A DNA stretch of 19,276 nucleotides, taken from positions 1-19,276 of the forward strand of contig DDCR01000151.1 in the NCBI GenBank assembly GCA_002335115.1, written 5' to 3'. Shown one piece after another: positions 10,140-15,577 of this stretch; position 1 is the first letter of the stretch; each line of letters starts with the position of its first letter. Position numbers and translations under genes: made by a program. The notes below the pieces were generated by a model. That model was not told where the DNA came from and did no database searches. It worked only from the letters and a program-made list of their open reading frames with translations. The DNA comes from Oceanospirillaceae bacterium UBA2001. GTDB taxonomy: Bacteria > Pseudomonadota > Gammaproteobacteria > Pseudomonadales > Balneatricaceae.

Positions 10140-10580
10140 CTATCCCCCAAAACTAACTAACCTATCGCACTCTGCAGAAGCAGCGGCAAGCTGACCAAGT
10201 CCCACTAGGGTAAATCGAGCGGCCAAATTATCACCTCTAAGTTCGTAACGATTCGCTTCTTGCTGATCGACGACGCCCGCTTGAAGAGCAGCAGCTATGC
10301 ACACCCCAAGCTCAAGATCATGGTCGATGCTCAACTGCTGCCATAAAGTCGTTAGGTTAGTCTCATCCTGGGGCATCACTTTTAACCCTGAAGCTAAATA
10401 GACACCCTGTTGATAAAAGAATACCCTTATTACTTGATGTCCTTGTAGTAATAGCTCTTTAGTGAAGCAAAACGCAGACAAGGCTTGGCTTTGTTGATCA
10501 GCACCACAGCGTACCACAATGGTATAGGTTAAAGAGCCTGTATTGGGAGCAGAAGGTTTTACTGTTGTTAAATTAGGCAT
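10140..10580 (-). CDS. tusD: Sulfurtransferase complex subunit TusD
   Basis: TusD (DsrE family) carries the persulfide-bearing cysteine of the TusBCD complex and accepts sulfur from TusA. From the chosen ATG the protein is 146 residues: TYTIVVRCGADQQSQALSAF, LLQGHQVIRVFFYQQGVYLA, then LGVCIAAALQAGVVDQQEAN with the catalytic Cys at C94 (E. coli ICVAAALRRGVVDETEA), and GLGQLAAASAECDRLVSFGG. The ATG at 10578-10580 is preferred over an in-frame GTG at 10611-10613, because that GTG would translate straight through a terminator hairpin (residues EPRLLAGFLY). The ATG is nine bases from the end of that hairpin, so its GGGG arm is the only Shine-Dalgarno-like sequence. First gene of tusDCBE. Confidence 0.93.
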   Translation of the reverse strand: MPNLTTVKPSAPNTGSLTYTIVVRCGADQQSQALSAFCFTKELLLQGHQVIRVFFYQQGVYLASGLKVMPQDETNLTTLWQQLSIDHDLELGVCIAAALQAGVVDQQEANRYELRGDNLAARFTLVGLGQLAAASAECDRLVSFGG

Positions 10581-10584
10581 ATAC

Positions 10585-10607
10585 AAAAACCCCGCCAAAA
10601 GGCGGGG
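10585..10607 (-). terminator. Intrinsic terminator between yccA and tusD
   Basis: Minus-strand reading gives CCCCGCC, a TTTT loop, GGCGGGG, then TTTTT. This is a perfect 7-bp GC-rich stem followed directly by a T run. It starts 29 bases after the yccA stop and its T tract ends four bases before the tusD ATG. The plus strand lacks a T tract, so it is unidirectional. Confidence 0.92.
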
Positions 10608-10636
10608 CTCCACAATCAGTTAACAAACTAACCTGA

Positions 10637-11305
10637 TTAATCATCACCACTCAAGGCACCCGTCAAGTGCAACAACATCATAAACAAGTTATAAATATTA
10701 AGGTATAAACTGACGGTCATCATGACGTAGTTAGTTTCACCGCCATTCACCATGCGGCTAGTGTCATACAATATAAAACCAGAAAAGACGAGAACTCCAA
10801 CTGCACTAATCGCTAGAGATAACGCCGGAATGGCAAAGAAAATATTAGCCAATGAGGCGATGATCACAAGGATCAAACCAATCATCAAAAAACCACCCAT
10901 AAAGCTAAAGTCTTTGCGACTCGAAATGGCATAAGCAGACAATCCCAAGAAGGTAATTCCGGTCATGGATAAGGCTGTCATCACGATGTCACCACCGTTG
11001 GCCATGCCCAAGTAAAAATTAACGATAGGGCCTGCCGTATAGCCAAGAAATCCAGTAAAAAAGAATACCAACGGGATTGATAAAGCAGAATTTCTAAATT
11101 TTTGCAGAGCAAATAATGTACCAAACAATACTACGAGTTGGATGATCCAATTCACAGGGGCTGCATTACTCGCAATGGCCATGGTTGCAGTGATAGCACT
11201 GAAAATCAGTGTCATAGAAAGTAGGGCATAAGTGTTACGCAGTACCTTATTGGTCGCTAACGCAGATTCTTGAGCGCTGCTTGAAACTTGAATTTGATCT
11301 TGCAT
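10637..11305 (-). CDS. yccA: Bax inhibitor-1/YccA family inner-membrane protein
   Basis: YccA is a seven-helix inner-membrane protein of the BI-1 family. In E. coli it binds and modulates the FtsH protease, protecting SecY under jamming stress. The protein is 222 residues from the chosen ATG and closely follows E. coli YccA: NKVLRNTYALLSMTLIFSAI, FTGFLGYTAGPIVNFYL, SAYAISSRKDFSFMGGFLM, ANIFFAIPALSLAISA and GGETNYVMMTVSLYLNIYN. ATG 11303-11305 has AGGA eight bases upstream; an in-frame ATG at 11318-11320 has no ribosome site and was rejected. In E. coli yccA also neighbours tusE, with hspQ close by, so this is a conserved neighbourhood. Confidence 0.95.
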   Translation of the reverse strand: MQDQIQVSSSAQESALATNKVLRNTYALLSMTLIFSAITATMAIASNAAPVNWIIQLVVLFGTLFALQKFRNSALSIPLVFFFTGFLGYTAGPIVNFYLGMANGGDIVMTALSMTGITFLGLSAYAISSRKDFSFMGGFLMIGLILVIIASLANIFFAIPALSLAISAVGVLVFSGFILYDTSRMVNGGETNYVMMTVSLYLNIYNLFMMLLHLTGALSGDD

Positions 11306-11366
11306 GTAATAAATCCTCATTAAACTTTAGCGATTATTGTAATCTAACTAGCTAGAGATACTAGTT

Positions 11367-11390
11367 TATTTACAAAATATTTTGTAAATA
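11367..11390. promoter_or_regulatory. Perfect 24-bp palindrome in the yccA-hspQ intergenic region
   Basis: The two halves TATTTACAAAAT and ATTTTGTAAATA are exact reverse complements with no spacer. A second short inverted repeat, AACTAG (11346-11351) and CTAGTT (11361-11366), abuts it. Both lie 40-85 bp upstream of the yccA start, an operator-like position. The DNA-binding protein is not identifiable. Confidence 0.5.
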
Positions 11391-11482
11391 TTAGCAAATA
11401 CAACTACTTAATATTAGTAATAACGTAATTTAACGTGAAAATCACGAGTTTAAACAGCGCAAAGGCCTAGATGGAAGTCATG

Positions 11483-11502
11483 AAAACACTTTGAAGTGTT
11501 TT
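11483..11502. promoter_or_regulatory. 20-bp inverted repeat overlapping the hspQ -35 element
   Basis: AAAACACTT (11483-11491) and AAGTGTTTT (11494-11502) are perfect 9-base inverted arms around TG. The repeat covers the whole proposed -35 hexamer of hspQ, the position expected of a repressor operator. It could also form a weak AT-rich hairpin, but no gene ends here, so a terminator is unlikely. Confidence 0.5.
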
Positions 11503-11518
11503 ATTAAAAGGCTATACT
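11491..11518 (+). promoter_or_regulatory. Candidate sigma70 promoter of hspQ
   Basis: TTGAAG (11491-11496, 4/6) and TATACT (11513-11518, 5/6) are 16 bases apart. Transcription would begin near 11525, giving a leader of about 28 bases to the ATG at 11553. I see no convincing sigma32 (CTTGAA/CCCCAT) promoter despite the heat-shock family of the gene. Confidence 0.5.
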
Positions 11519-11552
11519 CATCGCCTAACTATACTCAAGAGTATTAAATTTA

Positions 11553-11888
11553 ATGCCACTTTCTCATGCTCACTTCAACATTGGTCAGGTTGTACAACAT
11601 AAACATTATGGCTTTCGTGGGGTCGTTTTTGATGTGGATTTTGAGTATTCACTCGACGAGCAATGGTATCAAGCAGCCTGCAAAGCGATGGAAGGTTTAG
11701 GTCAGCCACCGATTGCAAAGAACCAACCGTTTTATCACTTGTTAACCGACGGCAGTGTTCACGAGTCCTATGTATCTCAGCAGAACTTATGCGCAGCCAT
11801 GGATGTGGCGCCAGTGCAGCACGCAGGCCTAGAAGCATTGTTTACCATCACCAATGGCCAATATATACATCGATACAGTGTCAATTAA
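11553..11888 (+). CDS. hspQ: HspQ/YccV-family heat shock protein (Lon adaptor, hemimethylated-DNA-binding fold)
   Basis: HspQ is a small beta-barrel protein that in enteric bacteria enhances Lon degradation of specific substrates and was first described as binding hemimethylated DNA. The 111-residue protein aligns with E. coli HspQ: FNIGQVVQHKHYGFRGVVFD (E. coli [20 protein letters not shown]), VDFEYSLDEQWY, QPFYHLLTDGSVHESYVSQQ ([21 protein letters not shown]) and a C-terminal NGQYIHRYSVN. It diverges from yccA and is followed by an intrinsic terminator at 12018-12038. E. coli hspQ lies in the same tusE/yccA neighbourhood, which supports the call. The ATG has no obvious Shine-Dalgarno sequence. 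Confidence 0.88.
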   Translation: MPLSHAHFNIGQVVQHKHYGFRGVVFDVDFEYSLDEQWYQAACKAMEGLGQPPIAKNQPFYHLLTDGSVHESYVSQQNLCAAMDVAPVQHAGLEALFTITNGQYIHRYSVN

Positions 11889-11905
11889 CCATCTTGTAGA
11901 CAGAG

Positions 11906-11953
11906 TAATGTAACTAAACAAGCCATCTTAGGGTTACATTAGGGTCAGGTTAG
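11906..11953. repeat. Long inverted repeat and 11-bp phased TTAGGGT repeats downstream of hspQ
   Basis: TAATGTAAC (11906-11914) and GTTACATTA (11933-11941) are perfect 9-base inverted arms. Inside them TAA/TTA can extend the stem past a GG bulge, leaving a roughly 10-base loop. Overlapping the right arm, TTAGGGT recurs at 11928 and 11939, and TTAG at 11950, each exactly 11 bp apart. This may be a structured hspQ 3' UTR or a protein-binding site. Confidence 0.35.
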
Positions 11954-12017
11954 TTGAATTTAATGCAAACTTTCCAAATCTAACGAATTAAAGAGCACGA
12001 AAAGACACTATTTAAAG

Positions 12018-12038
12018 CCAACTTTTGTTGGTTTTTTT
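12018..12038 (+). terminator. Intrinsic terminator of hspQ
   Basis: CCAAC, a TTTT loop, GTTGG and seven T residues (12032-12038) form a compact plus-strand terminator. It ends against the stop codon of the convergent XRE gene. The minus strand is followed only by CTTTAAAT, so it would work weakly in that direction. Confidence 0.8.
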
Positions 12039-12384
12039 ATGGGTTAAAATTAATGCGCCTGACCAAGTCACGAACTAATGTCTGTTGTTCACTTGACAAG
12101 GCAGCCATGTTCAGTATTAATTCGGCTTCGTCGTCATTGTCAGTGTAGAAATATGGTACTGGCGCGCCAAGAGTCAAGGCTAATTGACATAAGGTTGCGT
12201 AATCAGGCACGTGCTTACCACGTTCATACTGATTCATGCGCGCGCTTGCTGACGCTTCGTCTATGCCTGCTGCGATGCCCAAGCTGCGTTGTGAAAGGTT
12301 GAGCTTGAGACGCGCAGCCTTAAGTCGGCGTGGTACAGGACAGGACAGTGGGTCATGCACAAGGGTTTGAATAGGTGTAACCAC
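12037..12384 (-). CDS. XRE-family helix-turn-helix transcriptional regulator
   Basis: This 115-residue protein has a Cro/CI-type HTH over residues about 19-80: RRLKAARLKLNLSQRSLGIA, then ASARMNQYERGKHVPDYATL and LALTLGAPVPYFYTDNDDEA. It resembles a widespread family of single-domain regulators that contain MNQYERGKHxPD and end in an acidic ELIL helix. Its targets are unknown. The start used is GTG at 12382-12384, with no clear Shine-Dalgarno sequence; GTG at codon 9 is an alternative. It is convergent with hspQ and divergent from the SOS-box gene at 12598, with dif between them. XRE genes beside dif can belong to Xer-using integrative elements, but no second dif copy was found, so a resident regulator is equally likely. 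Confidence 0.85.
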   Translation of the reverse strand: MVTPIQTLVHDPLSCPVPRRLKAARLKLNLSQRSLGIAAGIDEASASARMNQYERGKHVPDYATLCQLALTLGAPVPYFYTDNDDEAELILNMAALSSEQQTLVRDLVRRINFNP

Positions 12385-12457
12385 AATAGCTAATTAGAAC
12401 GTAACAGTAAAAGAGTGTGATAAGTATACCGAGGGCGCCATTTATAATCCATATATA

Positions 12458-12485
12458 ACTTCGTATAATGTATATTATGTTAAAT
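12458..12485 (+). other. dif: Chromosome dimer resolution site dif (XerCD recombination site)
   Basis: The 28-bp site consists of XerC arm ACTTCGTATAA (12458-12468), central region TGTATA (12469-12474) and XerD arm TTATGTTAAAT (12475-12485). The last 21 bases (centre, XerD arm and the inner ATAA of the XerC arm) are identical to E. coli dif (GGTGCGCATAA, TGTATA, TTATGTTAAAT). The XerC arm matches at 7 of 11, and this is the arm that varies most between species. It lies in a non-coding gap between divergent genes, as chromosomal dif sites normally do. It places the window at the replication terminus, and FtsK (2706-5411) is the motor that activates XerD here. Right of the site the large housekeeping genes gacA, pgsA, uvrC and ppiD are on the minus strand, while ftsK to serS on the left are on the plus strand, as expected if both replication arms end at dif. 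Confidence 0.93.
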
Positions 12486-12502
12486 TAAAGAAGAACACAG
12501 AA

Positions 12503-12514
12503 TACCGAGCGGTA
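12503..12514. promoter_or_regulatory. Inverted repeat TACCG-AG-CGGTA near dif
   Basis: A perfect 5-base inverted repeat with a 2-base centre lies 17 bp right of dif. The sequence ATACCGAG found here (12502-12509) also occurs at 12426-12433 on the other side of dif, 76 bp away, without the full dyad. Placement between the XRE gene and the SOS-box gene suggests an operator for the XRE protein, by inference only. Confidence 0.35.
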
Positions 12515-12555
12515 AACGTCAACAATATTAGCTAGTTATTCGAAGCCATCATCTC

Positions 12556-12577
12556 TATACTGTACGCACATACAGTA
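12556..12577 (+). promoter_or_regulatory. LexA (SOS) box with overlapping -10 element
   Basis: TACTGTACGCACATACAGTA (12558-12577) has both 7-base arms of the E. coli SOS consensus, TACTGTA and TACAGTA, with six bases between them. It matches the consensus at all outer positions. A -10 hexamer TATACT (12556-12561) overlaps its left edge, the usual arrangement for LexA repression. The -35 is weak (TAGTTA at 12533-12538, 17-base spacer). The box ends 20 bp before the ATG at 12598. Confidence 0.88.
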
Positions 12578-12597
12578 ATTAATATTATGGATAAACC

Positions 12598-12858
12598 ATG
12601 ACAATTCGCACAGTACATCAGGTCATTAACAAAACAGGAACAGTAATTGGAGAATTCATGGATATTAAATTAGCGAAGGATTTAGACAACCGCACTGATG
12701 TCCTTTATTTTATCGCTGATCTAATCGAAAGCGCTGGCATCGATGAAACCACTGCAGAAAAAGTTGCTGATGTCATGCTTGAAGACAGCACTCGTAAACA
12801 ACTCCTAAACCAACTAAAATCAGTCAAAGACCTACCCTCTATCAGCTCAGAGACTTAA
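12598..12858 (+). CDS. Unrecognised 86-residue protein, apparently SOS-controlled
   Basis: I do not recognise this protein. It is 86 residues, without signal peptide or membrane helix, rich in Asp/Glu and Lys, and reads as mostly helical (VLYFIADLIESAGID, ETTAEKVADVMLEDS, TRKQLLNQLKSVKDL). There is no cysteine and no catalytic motif that I can name. The ATG at 12598 has GGA within reach; the earlier ATG at 12587 runs into TGA after four codons. Its promoter carries a near-perfect LexA box, so induction by DNA damage is expected. It is followed after five bases by a DMT permease, implying one transcript. An SOS-induced regulator, inhibitor or partner protein are all possible. Confidence 0.8.
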   Translation: MTIRTVHQVINKTGTVIGEFMDIKLAKDLDNRTDVLYFIADLIESAGIDETTAEKVADVMLEDSTRKQLLNQLKSVKDLPSISSET

Positions 12859-12863
12859 AACTA

Positions 12864-13751
12864 GTGCCACAGCAACGACAGCAATTTATAAATTGGGCCT
12901 TATTAGTATCCCTTGTGGCTTTATGGGGCACTTCTTTTTTAGGCATAAAAATAAGTCTTCGCTCGTTCACTCCTGATCAGATCGTGGTATTGAGGCTGTC
13001 TATTGGCGCTATCGTGCTCATCGTGTTCATGCTGGCCCGTGGGAAAATGTTACCTAAAAACCCGATTGCATGGGCCCACTTTATGCTCTTAGGACTGGTT
13101 GGCAATGTGTTACCTTTTTGGTTGATTGCTAAAGGGCAAATGTTTGTTACTTCAGGTATGGCTGGGCTTTTGATGGCATTCATGCCTTTAATGACGTTAA
13201 TTTTAGCCCATTTCTTTATTGCTGATGAAAACCTTAATCGCAACAAATTATTGGGTTTTGTACTTGGAATCTCTGGCATCACATTAATATTAGGACCCAC
13301 CATTTTAGGATCTGAAAACAGTCTTTTAGGCTGCTTGTTAGTTCTGTCAGCAGCCGTTCTATATGCCACGAACACGATTATTGCTCGACGCTTACCCACC
13401 TACAACTCTGCGGTGGTTAGCACGGGTGTGACTATCTGTGCGGCGTTAATCAGCTTCATGATCTGGCCTTCGGTGCTCAGTATTGATTGGCCACAAGTAT
13501 CAAACTTCGCTTTGGTCACGATTATTTGGCTTGGCGTTTTTCCTACGGGTGTTGCTGCTATTATTTTCTTTGTTCTTATACGGCGGGCTGGGCCGACTTT
13601 TTTGTCCAATATCAACTACCTTATTCCTTTAGTGGCTTATTTTACAGGCGCGTTAGTGCTCGGAGAGCTGATAGTTTGGCACGATATGATAGCCTTAGCT
13701 GCTATCCTGTTTGGCATTGCGGTGAGTCGACGTTCCGTACCTAGTAGCTGA
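12864..13751 (+). CDS. DMT-superfamily (EamA-type) permease
   Basis: Inner-membrane transporter of the drug/metabolite superfamily, 295 residues with about ten hydrophobic helices arranged as two EamA repeats (about 9-140 and 150-288). Typical features are NWALLVSLVALWGTSFLGIK at the start, GNVLPFWLIAKGQMFVTSGM, FGISGITLILGP-like glycine motifs in TM5 (here LGISGITLILGPTILG), and YLIPLVAYFTGALVLGELIV in the second repeat. Substrate cannot be read from sequence; EamA proteins export amino acids, metabolites or drugs. The start is GTG at 12864, five bases after the stop of the SOS-box gene, with only a weak ribosome site, suggesting translational coupling. It ends 20 bp from convergent gacA and no terminator was seen. 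Confidence 0.9.
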   Translation: MPQQRQQFINWALLVSLVALWGTSFLGIKISLRSFTPDQIVVLRLSIGAIVLIVFMLARGKMLPKNPIAWAHFMLLGLVGNVLPFWLIAKGQMFVTSGMAGLLMAFMPLMTLILAHFFIADENLNRNKLLGFVLGISGITLILGPTILGSENSLLGCLLVLSAAVLYATNTIIARRLPTYNSAVVSTGVTICAALISFMIWPSVLSIDWPQVSNFALVTIIWLGVFPTGVAAIIFFVLIRRAGPTFLSNINYLIPLVAYFTGALVLGELIVWHDMIALAAILFGIAVSRRSVPSS

Positions 13752-13771
13752 GTCAATATAGAATCATAACC

Positions 13772-14410
13772 TCAATTTTTAGCAATGCCCTGTAGTATTG
13801 CAAACTGAACAATACTAAAATTTGTTTCAAGCTTCAGCTTTTTCATGATACTAGATCGATGAGAATGTATCGTTTTGTGACTTAAGCTCATATCTTGACC
13901 GATCTCTACAGCTGTGCGCCCTTCTGCCAACAACGAAAATACTTGAAATTCCCTTGGCGTTAACTTATTGATTGCGGCTTCGTCGCTACCGGGCGTTTTA
14001 TTGATTTCACGCATCACCTGATTAGTGACAAAAGTCTCTCCCCTGTGCACCTTACGAATCGCTTGAATGAGTTCTTGTGGCCCACAGCGCTTACTCAAAT
14101 AGCCTTGTGCACCTGCCGCTAATACACGAGAAGGAAAAGGCTCTGTTTCATGCACTGTTAGGGCAATTATTTTTTCTTTAGCGTTGCGTTTACGCAAGCG
14201 CCCTATGGCTTCTAAGCCACCAATACCAGGCATATTAATGTCCATGATAATGACATCAGGCCTTAAATCGTGTGCTAATTGATAGGATTCTTCACCACTT
14301 TGAGCTTCTGCCAGGACTCTAATATCACTCGTGGTTTCAATTAAACGTCGGAATCCAACCCGGACGATTTGATGGTCATCAACTAACAATACCGTGATTG
14401 ACTTTGACAT
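13772..14410 (-). CDS. gacA: Response regulator GacA/UvrY (NarL/FixJ family)
   Basis: GacA (UvrY/SirA) is phosphorylated by GacS/BarA and switches on the small RNAs that titrate CsrA/RsmA. The 212-residue protein has a receiver domain with acidic pair D11-D12, phosphoacceptor D57 (VIIMDINMPG), T85 and K107. A LuxR-type HTH follows at about 147-205 (LTPREFQVFSLLAEGRTAVE and SLSHKTIHSHRSSIMKKL). The whole follows GacA orthologues closely, including VLLVDDHQIVRVGFRRLIE and GAQGYLSKRCGPQELIQAIR. In relatives gacA is immediately upstream of uvrC and pgsA. Here it is downstream of pgsA, separated by 569 bases, so it must have its own promoter. No matching sensor kinase is in the window. Confidence 0.92.
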   Translation of the reverse strand: MSKSITVLLVDDHQIVRVGFRRLIETTSDIRVLAEAQSGEESYQLAHDLRPDVIIMDINMPGIGGLEAIGRLRKRNAKEKIIALTVHETEPFPSRVLAAGAQGYLSKRCGPQELIQAIRKVHRGETFVTNQVMREINKTPGSDEAAINKLTPREFQVFSLLAEGRTAVEIGQDMSLSHKTIHSHRSSIMKKLKLETNFSIVQFAILQGIAKN

Positions 14411-14507
14411 ATATCTACATTGCCCCCAATCCTAGCTGCTGTGCAGTAGTCTTTAAAATTTGATTTAAATCTGCAAACAGATTTACTTACATCAATATTT
14501 CAAAGTA

Positions 14508-14723
14508 TTAGTTTGGGCCGTTAGAACCATTACCGGCTGTATTTAACTTCTGATTTAATATATTAATTTTAAAACCGACGATGGCTATAAAAGATTGCCG
14601 ATACTGCGGGTTAGTAACACTCATATGATCAGTGTGCAAAATGTGCCATTTGTAGCAAGATTCGCTCATCCACTTTAGAACACGAACTTGTCTATTTTTA
14701 AGATTGACTACCAAAATGCCCAT
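14508..14723 (-). pseudogene. Possible degenerate LuxR-type HTH fragment
   Basis: An open frame of 71 residues from ATG 14721-14723 contains LKNRQVRVLKWMSESCYKWHI and, later, VGFKINILNQKLNTAGN. These resemble the two ends of a LuxR-type DNA-binding domain, LTxREREVLKWMAEGKSxWEI and VKFHxNNILQKLNxxNR. The middle is about ten residues too long and has no match, and no autoinducer-binding or receiver domain lies upstream. The best reading is the eroded 3' end of a LuxR-family regulator beside gacA. It could instead be a short hypothetical gene, or chance. AAAGG about ten bases before the ATG is a weak ribosome site. Confidence 0.35.
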
Positions 14724-14956
14724 GTTATTTCTGCCTTTTCTTTCTAAGATGAAAGTATCAGATAACAATCAAATTAACTGATGTGTGCGTGAGAAGCAAC
14801 AAAGAATGTTTATTAATGAGATCCGTGAGATCTAATGTCGTTGGATTTAGTTTTAGTGTAATCAAGAACCTAATAATCGATTTGATTACATTTTTCCTAT
14901 ACAGCCGACGGACGAGACAACACCTATATGGCCACATCAAACAATTTAGCTAAATC

Positions 14957-14979
14957 AAAAAACACACTTGGGTGTTGGC
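14957..14979 (-). terminator. Intrinsic terminator after pgsA
   Basis: On the minus strand, directly after the pgsA stop, AACAC (14972-14976), loop CCAAGT, GTGTT (14961-14965) run into T residues extending to 14957. The stem is short and AT-leaning, but the T run is good and the placement is right. Confidence 0.6.
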
Positions 14980-15531
14980 TTACATGTCCTTTTTGAGCTG
15001 CGTCCATGCCGCGCTTAAGTACAACATCATAGACCATAGCGTCAAGGCCGCAGCAGCATAGAGCATGATTAAGCCAAGGCTAGCAATGAGTGTTCCAGGT
15101 GGCGTAGCAAGTAAAAATACAATAGAGCCCATTTGCATGGTGGTTTTGACTTTTCCAATGTAAGAGACTGCCATATGAGCCCCTTTTCCTGTTTCTGCCA
15201 TCCATTCACGCAAAGCCGAAATAACAATCTCACGACTAATAATAATAATTGCTGGTACCGTTAACCATAACTCAGAATAGGATTCAACGAGCACAACCAA
15301 GGCGACGGCTACTGTAACTTTATCTGCAACAGGATCTAAAAATGCACCAAAGGCAGTGGTTTGATTAAGTTTTCGAGCTAAGAAACCATCTAACCAATCG
15401 GTTGCCGCTGCCAGCATGAACAAACCAGATGCCCATAAAAATCGACTTTCTGATGGCCAATAATAGGCGATCAAAATAAAGGGAATTAACACCAAACGAA
15501 ACAGTGTCAGCAAATTAGGGATATTCAACAT
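14980..15531 (-). CDS. pgsA: CDP-diacylglycerol--glycerol-3-phosphate 3-phosphatidyltransferase
   Basis: PgsA makes phosphatidylglycerol phosphate from CDP-diacylglycerol and glycerol-3-phosphate at the inner membrane, the committed step to phosphatidylglycerol and cardiolipin. From ATG 15529-15531 the protein is 183 residues, matching the 182 of E. coli and its N terminus (MLNIPNLLTLFRLVLIPF against MQFNIPTLLTLFRVILIPF). The CDP-alcohol phosphotransferase signature is complete: D45-W-L-D48-G49, A52-R53, G62, D66 and D70. The rest forms about five membrane helices. An in-frame TTG two codons upstream was rejected on length. It lies 46 bp downstream of uvrC and is followed by a terminator. Confidence 0.97.
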   Translation of the reverse strand: MLNIPNLLTLFRLVLIPFILIAYYWPSESRFLWASGLFMLAAATDWLDGFLARKLNQTTAFGAFLDPVADKVTVAVALVVLVESYSELWLTVPAIIIISREIVISALREWMAETGKGAHMAVSYIGKVKTTMQMGSIVFLLATPPGTLIASLGLIMLYAAAALTLWSMMLYLSAAWTQLKKDM

Positions 15532-15577
15532 AATCAATCGTTTAGCTTAGTGGGTGTGTCTAGGGTGCCATTCTAGC

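Larger units (their letters stand above)
14411..14979. other. Low-coding interval between gacA and pgsA
   Basis: This 569-base AT-rich stretch holds the pgsA terminator at its right end, a 12-bp palindrome ATTTAGCTAAAT (14944-14955), a possible LuxR-type HTH remnant (14508-14723) and presumably the gacA promoter near its left end. No tRNA or known small RNA was recognised, although tRNA genes follow pgsA in several gammaproteobacteria. The remaining open frames lack ribosome sites and family resemblance. Confidence 0.5.

Noticed and set aside
10581-10613. N-terminal extension of TusD from an in-frame GTG at 10611-10613
   Set aside because: The added residues are the translated terminator hairpin. 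The ATG at 10578-10580 fits the family better.
11306-11320. Upstream ATG for yccA
   Set aside because: No ribosome site before it. AGGA is correctly spaced for the ATG at 11303-11305.
11928-11953. Telomere-like TTAGGG repeats
   Set aside because: Spacing is 11 bp with unrelated intervening bases in a bacterial chromosome, so the resemblance is accidental.
12455-12488. A functional loxP site
   Set aside because: Only the left arm and part of the spacer match; the right arm has about 8 of 13. The dif identity (21 contiguous bases) explains the site better, and no cre gene is present.
12574-12595. Second dif-like sequence
   Set aside because: About 16 of 22 positions match, in AT-rich DNA overlapping the LexA box; the XerD arm is broken (TTATGGATAAA). 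Too weak to call.
14758-14940. 60-residue frame MMWPYRCCLVRRLYRKNVIK...
   Set aside because: It lies in the AT-rich spacer with no family match and no good start. It may be part of the same decayed region but cannot be supported as a gene.
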